A DNA stretch of 64,000 bases, from assembly GCA_029881725.1 (NCBI GenBank), contig JAOUMB010000008.1, forward strand, positions 1 through 64,000, given 5' to 3'. Below the pieces are notes generated by a model. That model was not told the origin of the DNA. It worked only from the letters and a program-made list of their open reading frames with translations, and searched no databases. The translations under genes and the position numbers were made by a program. The DNA comes from Nitrospirota bacterium. Lineage in GTDB: Bacteria > Nitrospirota > JACRHL01. Below are positions 33,157 through 40,912 of the stretch, one piece after another; position 1 is the first letter of the stretch; every line of letters starts with the position of its first letter.

Positions 33157-33707
33157 GCCGCATGGTGGCCGCATTGATGGCCGTGTGCATTGCCGGAGCG
33201 GTGGTGCTGGCCTGGTCCGACCGCATCACCTCGGGCCCCATTGCCGAGCAGAAACGGCGCGAAGTGGTGCGCTCCCTCACCGCCGTTCTGCCCCCCCACA
33301 ACAACGCCCCCGATCAGGACATGAGCACGGTAGTGCTGGACGACGGCACCGAACAGACCCTGTATCTGGCTCGCATGGAGGGCCAATGGGTGGGCACCGC
33401 AGTGCCGGTGACCGCCCCGGACGGCTATTCCGGCAACATCGACCTGATGGTGGGGGTGGACCGCAACGGCAGGCTCACCGGGGTGGTGGTGCTGTCCCAC
33501 GCGGAAACCCCCGGCTTGGGGGACAAGATGATTACCGACGAGGAGTGGCTGCCTGCGTTTCGCGGGCGCACCCTGGAAAACGCCCGCTGGGCGGTGAAAA
33601 AGGACGGTGGCGACTTCGACCAGTTCACCGGTGCCACCATCACCCCCCGCGCCGTGGTGAATGCCGTTCGGCATGCCCTTGAAGTCTGCGAAAAAGTCTG
33701 CCGATAG
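33153..33707 (+). CDS. rnfG: ion-translocating oxidoreductase complex subunit G (RnfG)
   Basis: 184 residues starting at a GTG that overlaps the rnfD stop. One N-terminal membrane anchor (VAALMAVCIAGAVVLAW) is followed by a periplasmic FMN-binding domain. ETPGLGDKM is typical, and the flavinylation motif FTGATITPRAVV carries the threonine that binds FMN through a phosphoester. It is an electron carrier of the Rnf complex. Confidence 0.93.
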   Translation: MSRMVAALMAVCIAGAVVLAWSDRITSGPIAEQKRREVVRSLTAVLPPHNNAPDQDMSTVVLDDGTEQTLYLARMEGQWVGTAVPVTAPDGYSGNIDLMVGVDRNGRLTGVVVLSHAETPGLGDKMITDEEWLPAFRGRTLENARWAVKKDGGDFDQFTGATITPRAVVNAVRHALEVCEKVCR

Positions 33708-33772
33708 GAAACCGTAGCGGTCTTTCTTGACGGTTTTCACTCCGGGTACGTTTTCTTGAGCAACCCGGAGAC

Positions 33773-33793
33773 CCCGGGTAATGTATTACCGGG
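33773..33793 (+). other. hairpin in the rnfG-rnfE gap
   Basis: CCCGG(G)TAAT and ATTACCGGG form a stem with one bulged G in the only sizeable gap (141 bp) of the rnf operon. It has no T-tract and may be a processing or attenuation point. Confidence 0.35.
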
Positions 33794-33848
33794 AGGGGCC
33801 GGTAACGTCCGGGGCCGTGGCATCGGCACACGGCCCAACTGGAGATTC

Positions 33849-34577
33849 ATGCAACACGAACGGCCAACCGGACCTGTCCCCGCCAGCGCACTGACGCTCT
33901 CCGACGCGTTGTCCGGTGAGGCGGTTGCCGGTCGTCCCGCCCTCGACGTTGCCCCCCGCCCCGCCTTCAACCTGCGTGAAATCGGTGACGATTTTGTGCG
34001 CGGCGTGTGGCGCGAGAACGGGGTGTTCAAGCAGATGCTCGGCCTGTGTCCGGCGCTTGCGGTGACCACCACGGCCGTCAACGGCATGGCCATGGGGCTG
34101 GCCACCCTGGCGGTGATGGTGGCCTCCAGTTCCTCCGTATCCATTATCCGCAACTGGATTCCCGGCAGCGTGCGGATTCCCAGTTTCATCGTTATCATCG
34201 CCACCTTCGTCACCGTGGTGGACCTGTTTCTGAATGCCTTTGCCCACGATGTGCACAAGACCCTGGGTCTGTTCATTCCGCTGATTGTGGTCAATTGCAT
34301 CGTGCTGGGCCGGGCCGACGCCTTTGCCGCCCGCCGCTCCCTGCCGCGCGCCATCGCCGACGCGCTGGGCGTGGGGGTGGGCTTCACCCTGGCCCTCATC
34401 GCCCTGGGGGCGGTGCGGGAACTGCTTGGCATGGGCAGCGTGTTCGGGATTTCCCTATTCGGCGACGCCTATCCGCCGTTTCTGCTGTTCCTGCTGCCGC
34501 CGGGGGCGTTCATCGCCCTGGGGCTGATGCTGGCGGGGGGCACCTATCTGGCCGCGCTGTCCGCCCGGGGAAACTAG
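33849..34577 (+). CDS. rnfE: ion-translocating oxidoreductase complex subunit E (RnfE)
   Basis: 242 residues with about six membrane segments. The family pattern is clear: NGVFKQMLGLCPALAVTTTA, then SSVSIIRNWIPGSVRIPSFI and FIPLIVVNCIVLGRA. The first 40 residues form a soluble extension rich in Ala and Pro. Start at ATG 33849, preceded by TGGAG; a TTG at 33756 in frame would add 31 residues with no signal. RnfE pairs with RnfA around the ion channel and shared iron centre. Confidence 0.93.
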   Translation: MQHERPTGPVPASALTLSDALSGEAVAGRPALDVAPRPAFNLREIGDDFVRGVWRENGVFKQMLGLCPALAVTTTAVNGMAMGLATLAVMVASSSSVSIIRNWIPGSVRIPSFIVIIATFVTVVDLFLNAFAHDVHKTLGLFIPLIVVNCIVLGRADAFAARRSLPRAIADALGVGVGFTLALIALGAVRELLGMGSVFGISLFGDAYPPFLLFLLPPGAFIALGLMLAGGTYLAALSARGN

Positions 34578-34580
34578 ACC

Positions 34581-35165
34581 ATGGCCGGAGAACTCGCCCT
34601 CATCGCCCTGTCGGCCATGCTGGTCAACAATTTCGTGCTGGCCCGCTTTCTTGGGGTGTGCCCGTTTCTGGGTGTGTCGCGCAAGATGGACTCCGCCATC
34701 GGCATGTCCTTTGCGGTGCTGTTCGTGATGACCGTCGCCAGCGTGGTCACCTGGCTGGTGCAGCGGCTGGTGCTGGTGCCGTTCAACCTGGAATACCTGC
34801 GCACCATCACCTTCATTCTGGTGATCGCCTCTCTGGTGCAACTGGTGGAAATGGTGGTGCAGAAAACCAGTCCGGTCCTGTATCAGGCGTTGGGCATTTT
34901 CCTGCCGCTGATCACCACCAACTGCGCCATCCTCGGCGTCGCCCTGCTGGTGGTGCAGAAGGATTACGGGTTTTTGCAGACCCTCACCTTCGCCGTGGCC
35001 GCCTCGGCCGGCTTTGGCCTGGCCATGGTGCTGCTGGCCGGCCTGCGCGAATCCCTGGCGCTGGCGGCCATTCCACGCGCCTTTCAGGGCAATGCCATCG
35101 TGCTGGTGACGGCCGGCATCCTGTCGCTGGCGTTTATGGGTTTCTCGGGGCTGGTGCGGGGTTGA
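34581..35165 (+). CDS. rnfA: ion-translocating oxidoreductase complex subunit A (RnfA)
   Basis: 194 residues, six membrane segments. It includes [20 protein letters not shown] and [16 protein letters not shown], holding the cysteines that ligate the intramembrane 2Fe-2S centre with RnfE. It is 3 bp after rnfE and 4 bp before rnfB. Confidence 0.96.
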   Translation: MAGELALIALSAMLVNNFVLARFLGVCPFLGVSRKMDSAIGMSFAVLFVMTVASVVTWLVQRLVLVPFNLEYLRTITFILVIASLVQLVEMVVQKTSPVLYQALGIFLPLITTNCAILGVALLVVQKDYGFLQTLTFAVAASAGFGLAMVLLAGLRESLALAAIPRAFQGNAIVLVTAGILSLAFMGFSGLVRG

Positions 35166-35169
35166 GCGC

Positions 35170-36219
35170 GTGATCGAGGCCATTCTCACCCTGGGCGGCA
35201 TGGGCGCCGTGGCCGGTTTCGGTCTGGGCTTCGCCGCCAAGCGGTTTGCCGTGGAGGTGGATGCGCGCCTCGAGGAACTGATGGCGGCCCTGCCCGGCAT
35301 CAACTGCGGCGCCTGCGGCTTTGCCGGGTGCCGCCCCTGTGCGGACGCCATCAACATCGGCGCGGTGCCGGTGAATGCCTGCCCGGTGGGCGGCGACGAG
35401 ACGGTGAACGCGCTGGCCCGGATCATGGGGGTGGAGCCGGTGGCCAGCATCAAGCAGTACGCCCGGGTGTTCTGCACCGGCGGCGTGCAGGAGGCGCGGC
35501 GCGCCTTCCAGTACGAGGGCATGACCGACTGCAACGCGGCGGTGCTGGTGTCCGGCGGCGGCAAGGCGTGCGTGTTCGGGTGCCTGGGCCTGGGCTCCTG
35601 CGTGGCGGCCTGCCCCTACGACGCCATGTACATGAACGAGAACGCCATTCCGGTGGTGATTGACGACAAGTGCACCGGCTGCACCCTGTGCGCCCCCGCC
35701 TGCCCCAAGGACCTGATCGAGATGATCCCGGCGGCGAGCGACATCCAGATTCTGTGCAACTCCACCCACAAGGGGTCCGAGGTCAAAAAGGTGTGCACCG
35801 TGGGGTGCATCGCCTGCGATATCTGCGTGAAGGTGTGCCCCTACGAGGCCATTGCGGTGAACGCCTTCCTGGCCGAAATCGACTACACCAAGTGCACCAG
35901 TTGCGGCCTGTGCGTGGCCAAGTGCCCGGATGACACCATTCTGGATTTTGCCGGGGTGCGCCCGAAATCGTTCATTCTGGAGGAGCCGTGCACCGGCTGC
36001 ACCTGGTGCCGCGACGTGTGCCCCACCAACGCCATTACCGGCGAGCAGGACCAGCTGCATCTTGTGGATCCGGCCAAGTGCATCGGCTGCTACATGTGCA
36101 AGGACATCTGCCCGGAAAATGCGGTGGAGATGCGCGGCCCGGACGTGTATGCGAAAGGCGGCATCAAGATCAAGCCGGAGGCGGTGCCCAACCGGCTCAC
36201 TCTGGTTCACCTGAAGTAA
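35170..36219 (+). CDS. rnfB: ion-translocating oxidoreductase complex subunit B (RnfB), multi-cluster form
   Basis: 349 residues from GTG. One N-terminal membrane helix (about 1-22). An Fe-S domain at 46-71 (NCGACGFAGC, then NACPVGG). Six further ferredoxin-like cysteine clusters follow at about 134-149, 168-179, 209-224, 242-252, 274-284 and 304-314, each ending in CP. Many RnfB proteins have only two after the first. It receives electrons from ferredoxin. The rnfCDGEAB order is that of acetogens and many anaerobes, not the rnfABCDGE order of gammaproteobacteria. Its 3' end overlaps the convergent nagZ by 23 bp. Confidence 0.94.
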   Translation: MIEAILTLGGMGAVAGFGLGFAAKRFAVEVDARLEELMAALPGINCGACGFAGCRPCADAINIGAVPVNACPVGGDETVNALARIMGVEPVASIKQYARVFCTGGVQEARRAFQYEGMTDCNAAVLVSGGGKACVFGCLGLGSCVAACPYDAMYMNENAIPVVIDDKCTGCTLCAPACPKDLIEMIPAASDIQILCNSTHKGSEVKKVCTVGCIACDICVKVCPYEAIAVNAFLAEIDYTKCTSCGLCVAKCPDDTILDFAGVRPKSFILEEPCTGCTWCRDVCPTNAITGEQDQLHLVDPAKCIGCYMCKDICPENAVEMRGPDVYAKGGIKIKPEAVPNRLTLVHLK

Positions 36220-37189
36220 CCAGCACCTTGCGTACCCGGTCGGCGGCCTCGGCCAGCCGGGCGGCGAATTCCGCATCCGCCTCGGCCGCTTCCACCAGCG
36301 CCCGGTGCGCCTCTTCCCACACGGTTTGCAGCCGGCAACACAGCAACAGGTCACAGCCTGCGGCAATGGCGCGCACGGCCAGCTCTCCGGGGGGCGCCAG
36401 ACGGGCCACGGCGGCCATTTCCAGGTCGTCGGATATGATGACCCCGGTAAACCCGAATTCCTCGCGCAGAAGGCCCGTTACGATCCTTTTCGACAGGGTG
36501 GCCGGCACCTCCTCCGGGTCCAAGGCCGGGAACACCACGTGGGCGGTCATGATGGCCGGCAGTTCCGGGGCCAGTGCGGCAAACGGCGCCAGTTCCACCT
36601 CCCGCAGGCGTGGTTCGTCGTGGGCCACGTAGGGCAGATCCACATGGGAGTCCAGCGCCGTGTCGCCGTGGCCGGGGAAGTGCTTTCCACACGGCAGGAT
36701 GCCCGCCTCCATCAGGCCCTCGGCGGCGATGCGTGCCATGCGGATGACCCGGTCCGCGTCGCGGCCGTAGGAGCGGTCGCCGATGATGGGGTTGTCCGGG
36801 TTGGTGTCCACGTCCAGAATCGGCGCAAAATCGATGGTGAAGCCCAGGTCCACCAGCGCCTTGCCCGTGTCCAGCCCCCACTGATGCACCGCGTGCTCCC
36901 CGTGTTCCGCCAGTGCCCGCGCCGGAGGACCCGCGGGCACCCCGGCGGCGGCCAGACGGGCCACCCGTCCCCCCTCCTGATCCACCGCGATGGGCAGCAG
37001 GCCCCCGGCGGCGGTCCGCAGGCGGTGGTTGAGGGCGCGCACCTGCGGCGCCGATTCGATGTTGCGGGAAAACAGGATCACCCCCCCCGCGCGTCCCGCG
37101 GCAAGGGCGTCACAGGCGGGCCCGGGATCGGATTCGAAGCCGATCATCAGCACCTGCCCCGCATCCTTGAAAATCTGGTCGTTGGGCAC
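36197..37189 (-). CDS. nagZ: beta-N-acetylhexosaminidase (NagZ, glycoside hydrolase family 3)
   Basis: 330 residues, cytoplasmic muropeptide-recycling enzyme that removes GlcNAc from anhydro-muropeptides. The signature KHFPGHGDTALDSHVDLP carries the histidine/aspartate general acid pair. The nucleophile aspartate lies in VIISDDLEMAAVA. The length is typical of NagZ. It starts at GTG 37189, immediately after the thiD stop, preceded by GGAAGGA. Last gene of the parA-parB-usp-thiD-nagZ string. Confidence 0.94.
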   Translation of the reverse strand: MPNDQIFKDAGQVLMIGFESDPGPACDALAAGRAGGVILFSRNIESAPQVRALNHRLRTAAGGLLPIAVDQEGGRVARLAAAGVPAGPPARALAEHGEHAVHQWGLDTGKALVDLGFTIDFAPILDVDTNPDNPIIGDRSYGRDADRVIRMARIAAEGLMEAGILPCGKHFPGHGDTALDSHVDLPYVAHDEPRLREVELAPFAALAPELPAIMTAHVVFPALDPEEVPATLSKRIVTGLLREEFGFTGVIISDDLEMAAVARLAPPGELAVRAIAAGCDLLLCCRLQTVWEEAHRALVEAAEADAEFAARLAEAADRVRKVLVTSGEPE

Positions 37190-38020
37190 CTATAGGGTTC
37201 CTTCCTCCGGTGACTCGTTCAGTTCGGTGGTACCGTCCCCCAGATAAGGGCGCCCGGTACCGGGCGCCGCGGCGGTGCGCACCGCGGTAAGGGTGTAGGC
37301 CAGGGCCCGGCGCACGGATTCCCGCAGGGTCAGCCCGTGGGCCAGGTACGCGGTAATGGCCGCCGACAGGGCGCAGCCGGTGCCGTGGGGCGAGGGCCCC
37401 GGGTGGCGGGGGTGGCGCCAGGTGGTGATCCCGCTTTCGTCCGCCAATGTATCGATGATATACCCTTTGTCGTCCAGGTGTCCCCCGGTAATCAGCACCG
37501 CGGCTCCCGCTTCGCGCAGGGCGGCGGCGGCCCGTTCGGCGGCGGCGGCGTTGGGGATGGACTGTCCCCACAGCAGCTCGGCCTCATACCGGTTGGGGGT
37601 GATCAGCGTGGCGCGGGGGATCAGCCGTTCGCGCAGGGTGGCAAATCCGTCATCCGTGAGCAGGCCGGGACCGCTGGAGGCGCGCAGGATGGGGTCGATG
37701 ACCAGATTCGGCAGGGGGTTTTCCGCCACATAGTCCGCCAGCGCGGCCACCACCGCATCGGTGCCCAGCATGCCGGTTTTGGTGGCGGCGGGCGGCATGT
37801 CCGCGTGCACGGCGGCCAAGGCGTCGATCACCGTGTCCGGCGCCAGCGGCGTCACCGCGCGCACCCCGGCGGAGTTCTGCACCGTGAGGGCCGCCGGAAT
37901 CGCCATGGGGTGCACCTTCAGGCGGGTGAATACGGTGATGTCGGCCTGCAGCCCCGCGCCCCCGGACGGGTCGGACCCGGCGATGGTCAGGGCCCGGGGC
38001 GGCGGGGAGGGCGCGGTCAT
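37190..38020 (-). CDS. thiD: hydroxymethylpyrimidine/phosphomethylpyrimidine kinase
   Basis: 276 residues, ribokinase-like enzyme that phosphorylates HMP and then HMP-phosphate in thiamine synthesis. It shows AGSDPSGGAGLQADITVF, KTGMLGTDAVV and the anion-hole motif PHGTGCALSAAI. ATG 38020 overlaps the usp stop codon (ATGA). No TPP riboswitch is expected or seen because the gene is internal to an operon. There are no other thi genes in the window. Confidence 0.95.
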   Translation of the reverse strand: MTAPSPPPRALTIAGSDPSGGAGLQADITVFTRLKVHPMAIPAALTVQNSAGVRAVTPLAPDTVIDALAAVHADMPPAATKTGMLGTDAVVAALADYVAENPLPNLVIDPILRASSGPGLLTDDGFATLRERLIPRATLITPNRYEAELLWGQSIPNAAAAERAAAALREAGAAVLITGGHLDDKGYIIDTLADESGITTWRHPRHPGPSPHGTGCALSAAITAYLAHGLTLRESVRRALAYTLTAVRTAAAPGTGRPYLGDGTTELNESPEEGTL

Positions 38021-38943
38021 TTTCCGTCGTCCCTGCCGGCATCCGGCACCACCAGCACCGACGTTTCGCTGTGCCGGGTTACCTTGTTGCATACGCTGCC
38101 CAGCAGCAGTTCCTTCCAGCCGCTGAGGCCCCGGCTGCCCAGTACGATCAGGTCCGCACCGAGGGTTCTGGCTTTCTCCAGGATCACCCGGCGGGCGTCC
38201 CCCTCCTCCGTGTGGGGCACGATGGTGGGGAAAGCGGCGGACAGCAGGGCGGTGTCTTGACGCAGCAGTTCCGCCGCCCGCCGTTCCAGATGCGCGCCGA
38301 TCTCGTACAGGGGTTCCAGCACCGGCGGGTCCAGGGGGCCGCCTGTCAATTGCAGTTGCTGGTTCAGGGACGGCAGCACGTGCAGCAGGTGTGCGGTGCG
38401 CGGGTCCGGCAGGGGCATGGCGCGCAGGAAGCGCATTGCGGCGCGGGCCCCCGGCGAACCATCTGACCCGGCCAGAACGGTGATTGCCCCCCCGGCATAC
38501 GGCTTTCGCACCAGCCATACCGGGCAGGGGGCGTGTTTGACCACCGACTGGGAGGTGCTTCCCAGCAGCGTGCGCAGCCATCCGGAGGTGCCCAGCGCGC
38601 CGAGCACGATCAGGTCCACCCCGCTGGAAGCGGCCCGCTCCAGAATTTGCTGGGCGGGGTGGCCATCCGCCACCCGTTGCGCGAGTTTCACCGGAATGGC
38701 GCGCAGCAGGTCGGCGGCCTGTTTCAGGACCGCCTGCGCCCGCGCATCCTCGTCCGCCCGCAACTGGCCCAGAACGCCGCCGGGCAGGGCGGTGTGGGTG
38801 GGCAGGTAACGGGTCAGCACGTGCAGCAGGGTGATGCGGGCGCCGTCCGGGAGGGGTAGCGTGGCCACGGTGCGCACCGCGTTCATGGCCCCCTCCGAGC
38901 CGTCCACGGCCAGCAGCAGGTGGAACCCGTTGTGTTTTTTCAT
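38017..38943 (-). CDS. tandem-domain universal stress protein (UspA family)
   Basis: 308 residues with two Usp domains (about 5-145 and 150-300). Both carry the ATP-binding pattern G-x2-G-x9-G-S: LGALGTSGWLRTLLGS in the first and LGSRGLSGWKELLLGS in the second. Both domains therefore likely bind ATP, as in tandem Usps of other bacteria. The ATG is flush with the parB stop (TAAATG) and the end overlaps thiD, so it is co-translated with parB. Confidence 0.92.
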   Translation of the reverse strand: MKKHNGFHLLLAVDGSEGAMNAVRTVATLPLPDGARITLLHVLTRYLPTHTALPGGVLGQLRADEDARAQAVLKQAADLLRAIPVKLAQRVADGHPAQQILERAASSGVDLIVLGALGTSGWLRTLLGSTSQSVVKHAPCPVWLVRKPYAGGAITVLAGSDGSPGARAAMRFLRAMPLPDPRTAHLLHVLPSLNQQLQLTGGPLDPPVLEPLYEIGAHLERRAAELLRQDTALLSAAFPTIVPHTEEGDARRVILEKARTLGADLIVLGSRGLSGWKELLLGSVCNKVTRHSETSVLVVPDAGRDDGK

Positions 38944-39810
38944 TTATTCGCCCAGCAGCAGTCCGGTCAGGCGTGCGCGCTCCTCCGGGCTCCGGTAGCG
39001 GATTTCAATGCGTCCCGCCCGCTTTCCCTCCTTGAGGGTGACCTCCGCCCCGAAATAGCGTGCCAGACGGGCCTGCAAATCGGCGATGTGCGCCGGTGTA
39101 TCCGCCGCGCGCGCGGCCTTGGGCGCCGGGGCATGGGGGGCGTTCGGCAGCGGTTGCGGGCTGGCCAGCATGCGCTCCAGATCCCGTACCGAGAGGCCCT
39201 CCGCCGCCACGTGGCGGGCCAGGGCCGGGGCATCCTGCTCCGGCGAGGCCAGGCCCAGCAGCACCTTGGCGTGGCCGGTGGACAGGGCTCCGCTTTCCAC
39301 CATTTCCTGCACCGCTACCGGCAGGTTCAACAGGCGCACGGCGTTGGCCACGGTGGAGCGGTCCTTGCCCACCCGGCGTGCCACCTGCTCCTGAGTGAGG
39401 CCGAATTCGACGATCAGGCGCTGGTAGGCCTGGGCCGACTCCATGGGGTTCAGGTCCGCCCGCTGGATGTTTTCCACCAGGGCCATTTCCAGGGTGGACA
39501 GGTCGCTGGTTTCGCGCACCAGCGCGGGAATGACCGACAGGCCGGCGATGGCCGCGGCGCGCCAGCGGCGCTCCCCGGCAATCAGTTCGAACCGGCCATC
39601 GCCCAGCGGGCGCACGGTGACCGGCTGCAACATGCCGTGCTCGATCAGGGAGGCGGCCAGCTCCGAAAGGCCTGCCTCGTCGAAGGTCTGACGGGGCTGG
39701 TGGGGGTTCGGCTGAATGTCCGAATGGGCGAGTTCGCGCAGGGTGCCGGACTCGCGGTCGATGCTTCCAAGCAGGGCGCCAAGGCCCTTGCCCAATGCCT
39801 GACGGGTCAT
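38944..39810 (-). CDS. parB: chromosome-partitioning protein ParB
   Basis: 288 residues. Start at ATG 39810 (GGAG upstream) gives the typical N-terminus QALGKGLGALLG. The CTPase/ParB domain has IQPNPHQPRQTF and GERRWRAA. The helix-turn-helix has LTQEQVARRVGKDRSTVANA. The C-terminal dimerisation domain follows an Ala/Pro linker. It binds parS and spreads by CTP-dependent sliding. 22 bp after parA; three parS sites are within 7 kb. Confidence 0.96.
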   Translation of the reverse strand: MTRQALGKGLGALLGSIDRESGTLRELAHSDIQPNPHQPRQTFDEAGLSELAASLIEHGMLQPVTVRPLGDGRFELIAGERRWRAAAIAGLSVIPALVRETSDLSTLEMALVENIQRADLNPMESAQAYQRLIVEFGLTQEQVARRVGKDRSTVANAVRLLNLPVAVQEMVESGALSTGHAKVLLGLASPEQDAPALARHVAAEGLSVRDLERMLASPQPLPNAPHAPAPKAARAADTPAHIADLQARLARYFGAEVTLKEGKRAGRIEIRYRSPEERARLTGLLLGE

Positions 39811-39832
39811 GGGGATTCTCCTTGCGTGGGGG

Positions 39833-40621
39833 TTAGGCGGCTGCGGTGGCCGCACGCGGCGCGGTGCGGGAGGCGATTTCTCCGGCCAGATCCAGATAGG
39901 CCTGGGCGCCGATGGAACTGATGTTGTACAGCAGCACCGGGCGGCCGTGGCTGGGGGCCTCGGCCAGGGTGATGTTGCGCGGGATCACCGTGTTGAACAC
40001 CTTGCTGCCGAAGTGGCTGCGCACCTCGGCGGAAACCTGTTGCGACAGGTTGTTGCGCCGGTCGGACATGGTCAGCAGTACGCCGGCGATCTGCAGGTGC
40101 GGGTTCAACTGGCGGCGCACCAGATCGATGGTGCGGCTCAACTGCCCCAGGCCCTCCAGGGCGAAATACTCGCACTGGACCGGCACCAGCACCGAGTCCG
40201 CCGCGGTGAGGGCGTTCAGGGTGACCAGCCCGAGGGATGGCGGGCAGTCCAGAAAGATGTAGTCGTAGTCGTCCTTGATGCGGGCGATGGCGTCCTTGAG
40301 GCGCATTTCCCGTCCCGGCTCGGACACCAGTTCCACCTCGGCGCCCACCAGATCCACGTGGGAGGGGGCCACCGACAGGCGCTCCAGCTCGGTGGCGCAG
40401 ATTACCGGCGCCAGCGGGGAGCGCCCCACCAGCACGTCGTAGACCGTGTGTTCCTGGTTCCGGGCATTGACGCCCACGCCGCTGGTGGCGTTGCCCTGCG
40501 GGTCCATGTCGATGAGCAGGGTGCGGTACCCGGCCACGGCCAGGGACGCGGCGATGTTCACGGCGGTTGTGGTTTTGCCCACCCCACCCTTCTGGTTGGA
40601 TATTGAAATGACCTGGCCCAT
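39833..40621 (-). CDS. parA: chromosome-partitioning ATPase ParA (Soj)
   Basis: 262 residues. The deviant Walker A motif is KGGVGKTTTAVNIA. Further motifs are LLIDMDPQGNATSG and YIFLDCPPSLG. It drives origin segregation and is stimulated by ParB. ATG 40621 is preceded by GGAGAGGAG. First gene of a tightly packed string with parB, usp, thiD and nagZ. Two parS sites lie 73 and 141 bp upstream, so ParB binding may also repress it. Confidence 0.96.
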   Translation of the reverse strand: MGQVISISNQKGGVGKTTTAVNIAASLAVAGYRTLLIDMDPQGNATSGVGVNARNQEHTVYDVLVGRSPLAPVICATELERLSVAPSHVDLVGAEVELVSEPGREMRLKDAIARIKDDYDYIFLDCPPSLGLVTLNALTAADSVLVPVQCEYFALEGLGQLSRTIDLVRRQLNPHLQIAGVLLTMSDRRNNLSQQVSAEVRSHFGSKVFNTVIPRNITLAEAPSHGRPVLLYNISSIGAQAYLDLAGEIASRTAPRAATAAA

Positions 40622-40693
40622 GCGACGCTCTCCTCTCCAAGGCGGCACGTTTATGATGGGAGGAAGATAGCACAAGAAAATCGAAAAATGTAC

Positions 40694-40709
40694 TGTTCCA
40701 CGTGGAACA
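40694..40709. promoter_or_regulatory. parS: parS site (perfect)
   Basis: TGTTCCACGTGGAACA, a perfect 16-bp palindrome of the parS type, 73 bp upstream of parA. Confidence 0.95.
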
Positions 40710-40761
40710 AAAATGAAAAAGTTTGGAAAGAACGGAAAAACGGAGTGTTGGGATTATTAAT

Positions 40762-40777
40762 TGTTCCACGTGGAACC
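40762..40777. promoter_or_regulatory. parS: parS site (one mismatch)
   Basis: TGTTCCACGTGGAACC, differing from the perfect palindrome only at the last base. 52 bp from the first site. Confidence 0.9.
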
Positions 40778-40912
40778 ATGACGGTTTGGCCGTTCGCTCT
40801 GGGGCTGGATGCCGTCCGGTGGAGGCGGTCAACCGCAACCGGAAGCGGTAGGGTGTGGGGCCGGTAGTCCGGGCTGTTACAATGGATGTGCGTAACCCCA
40901 GCAGGAGTCACT

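Larger units (their letters stand above)
40622..40912. other. divergent parA/carbamoyltransferase intergenic region
   Basis: 291 bp holding two parS sites, an AT-richer stretch around 40665-40765 and presumably both promoters. No obvious terminator or small gene. Confidence 0.6.
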
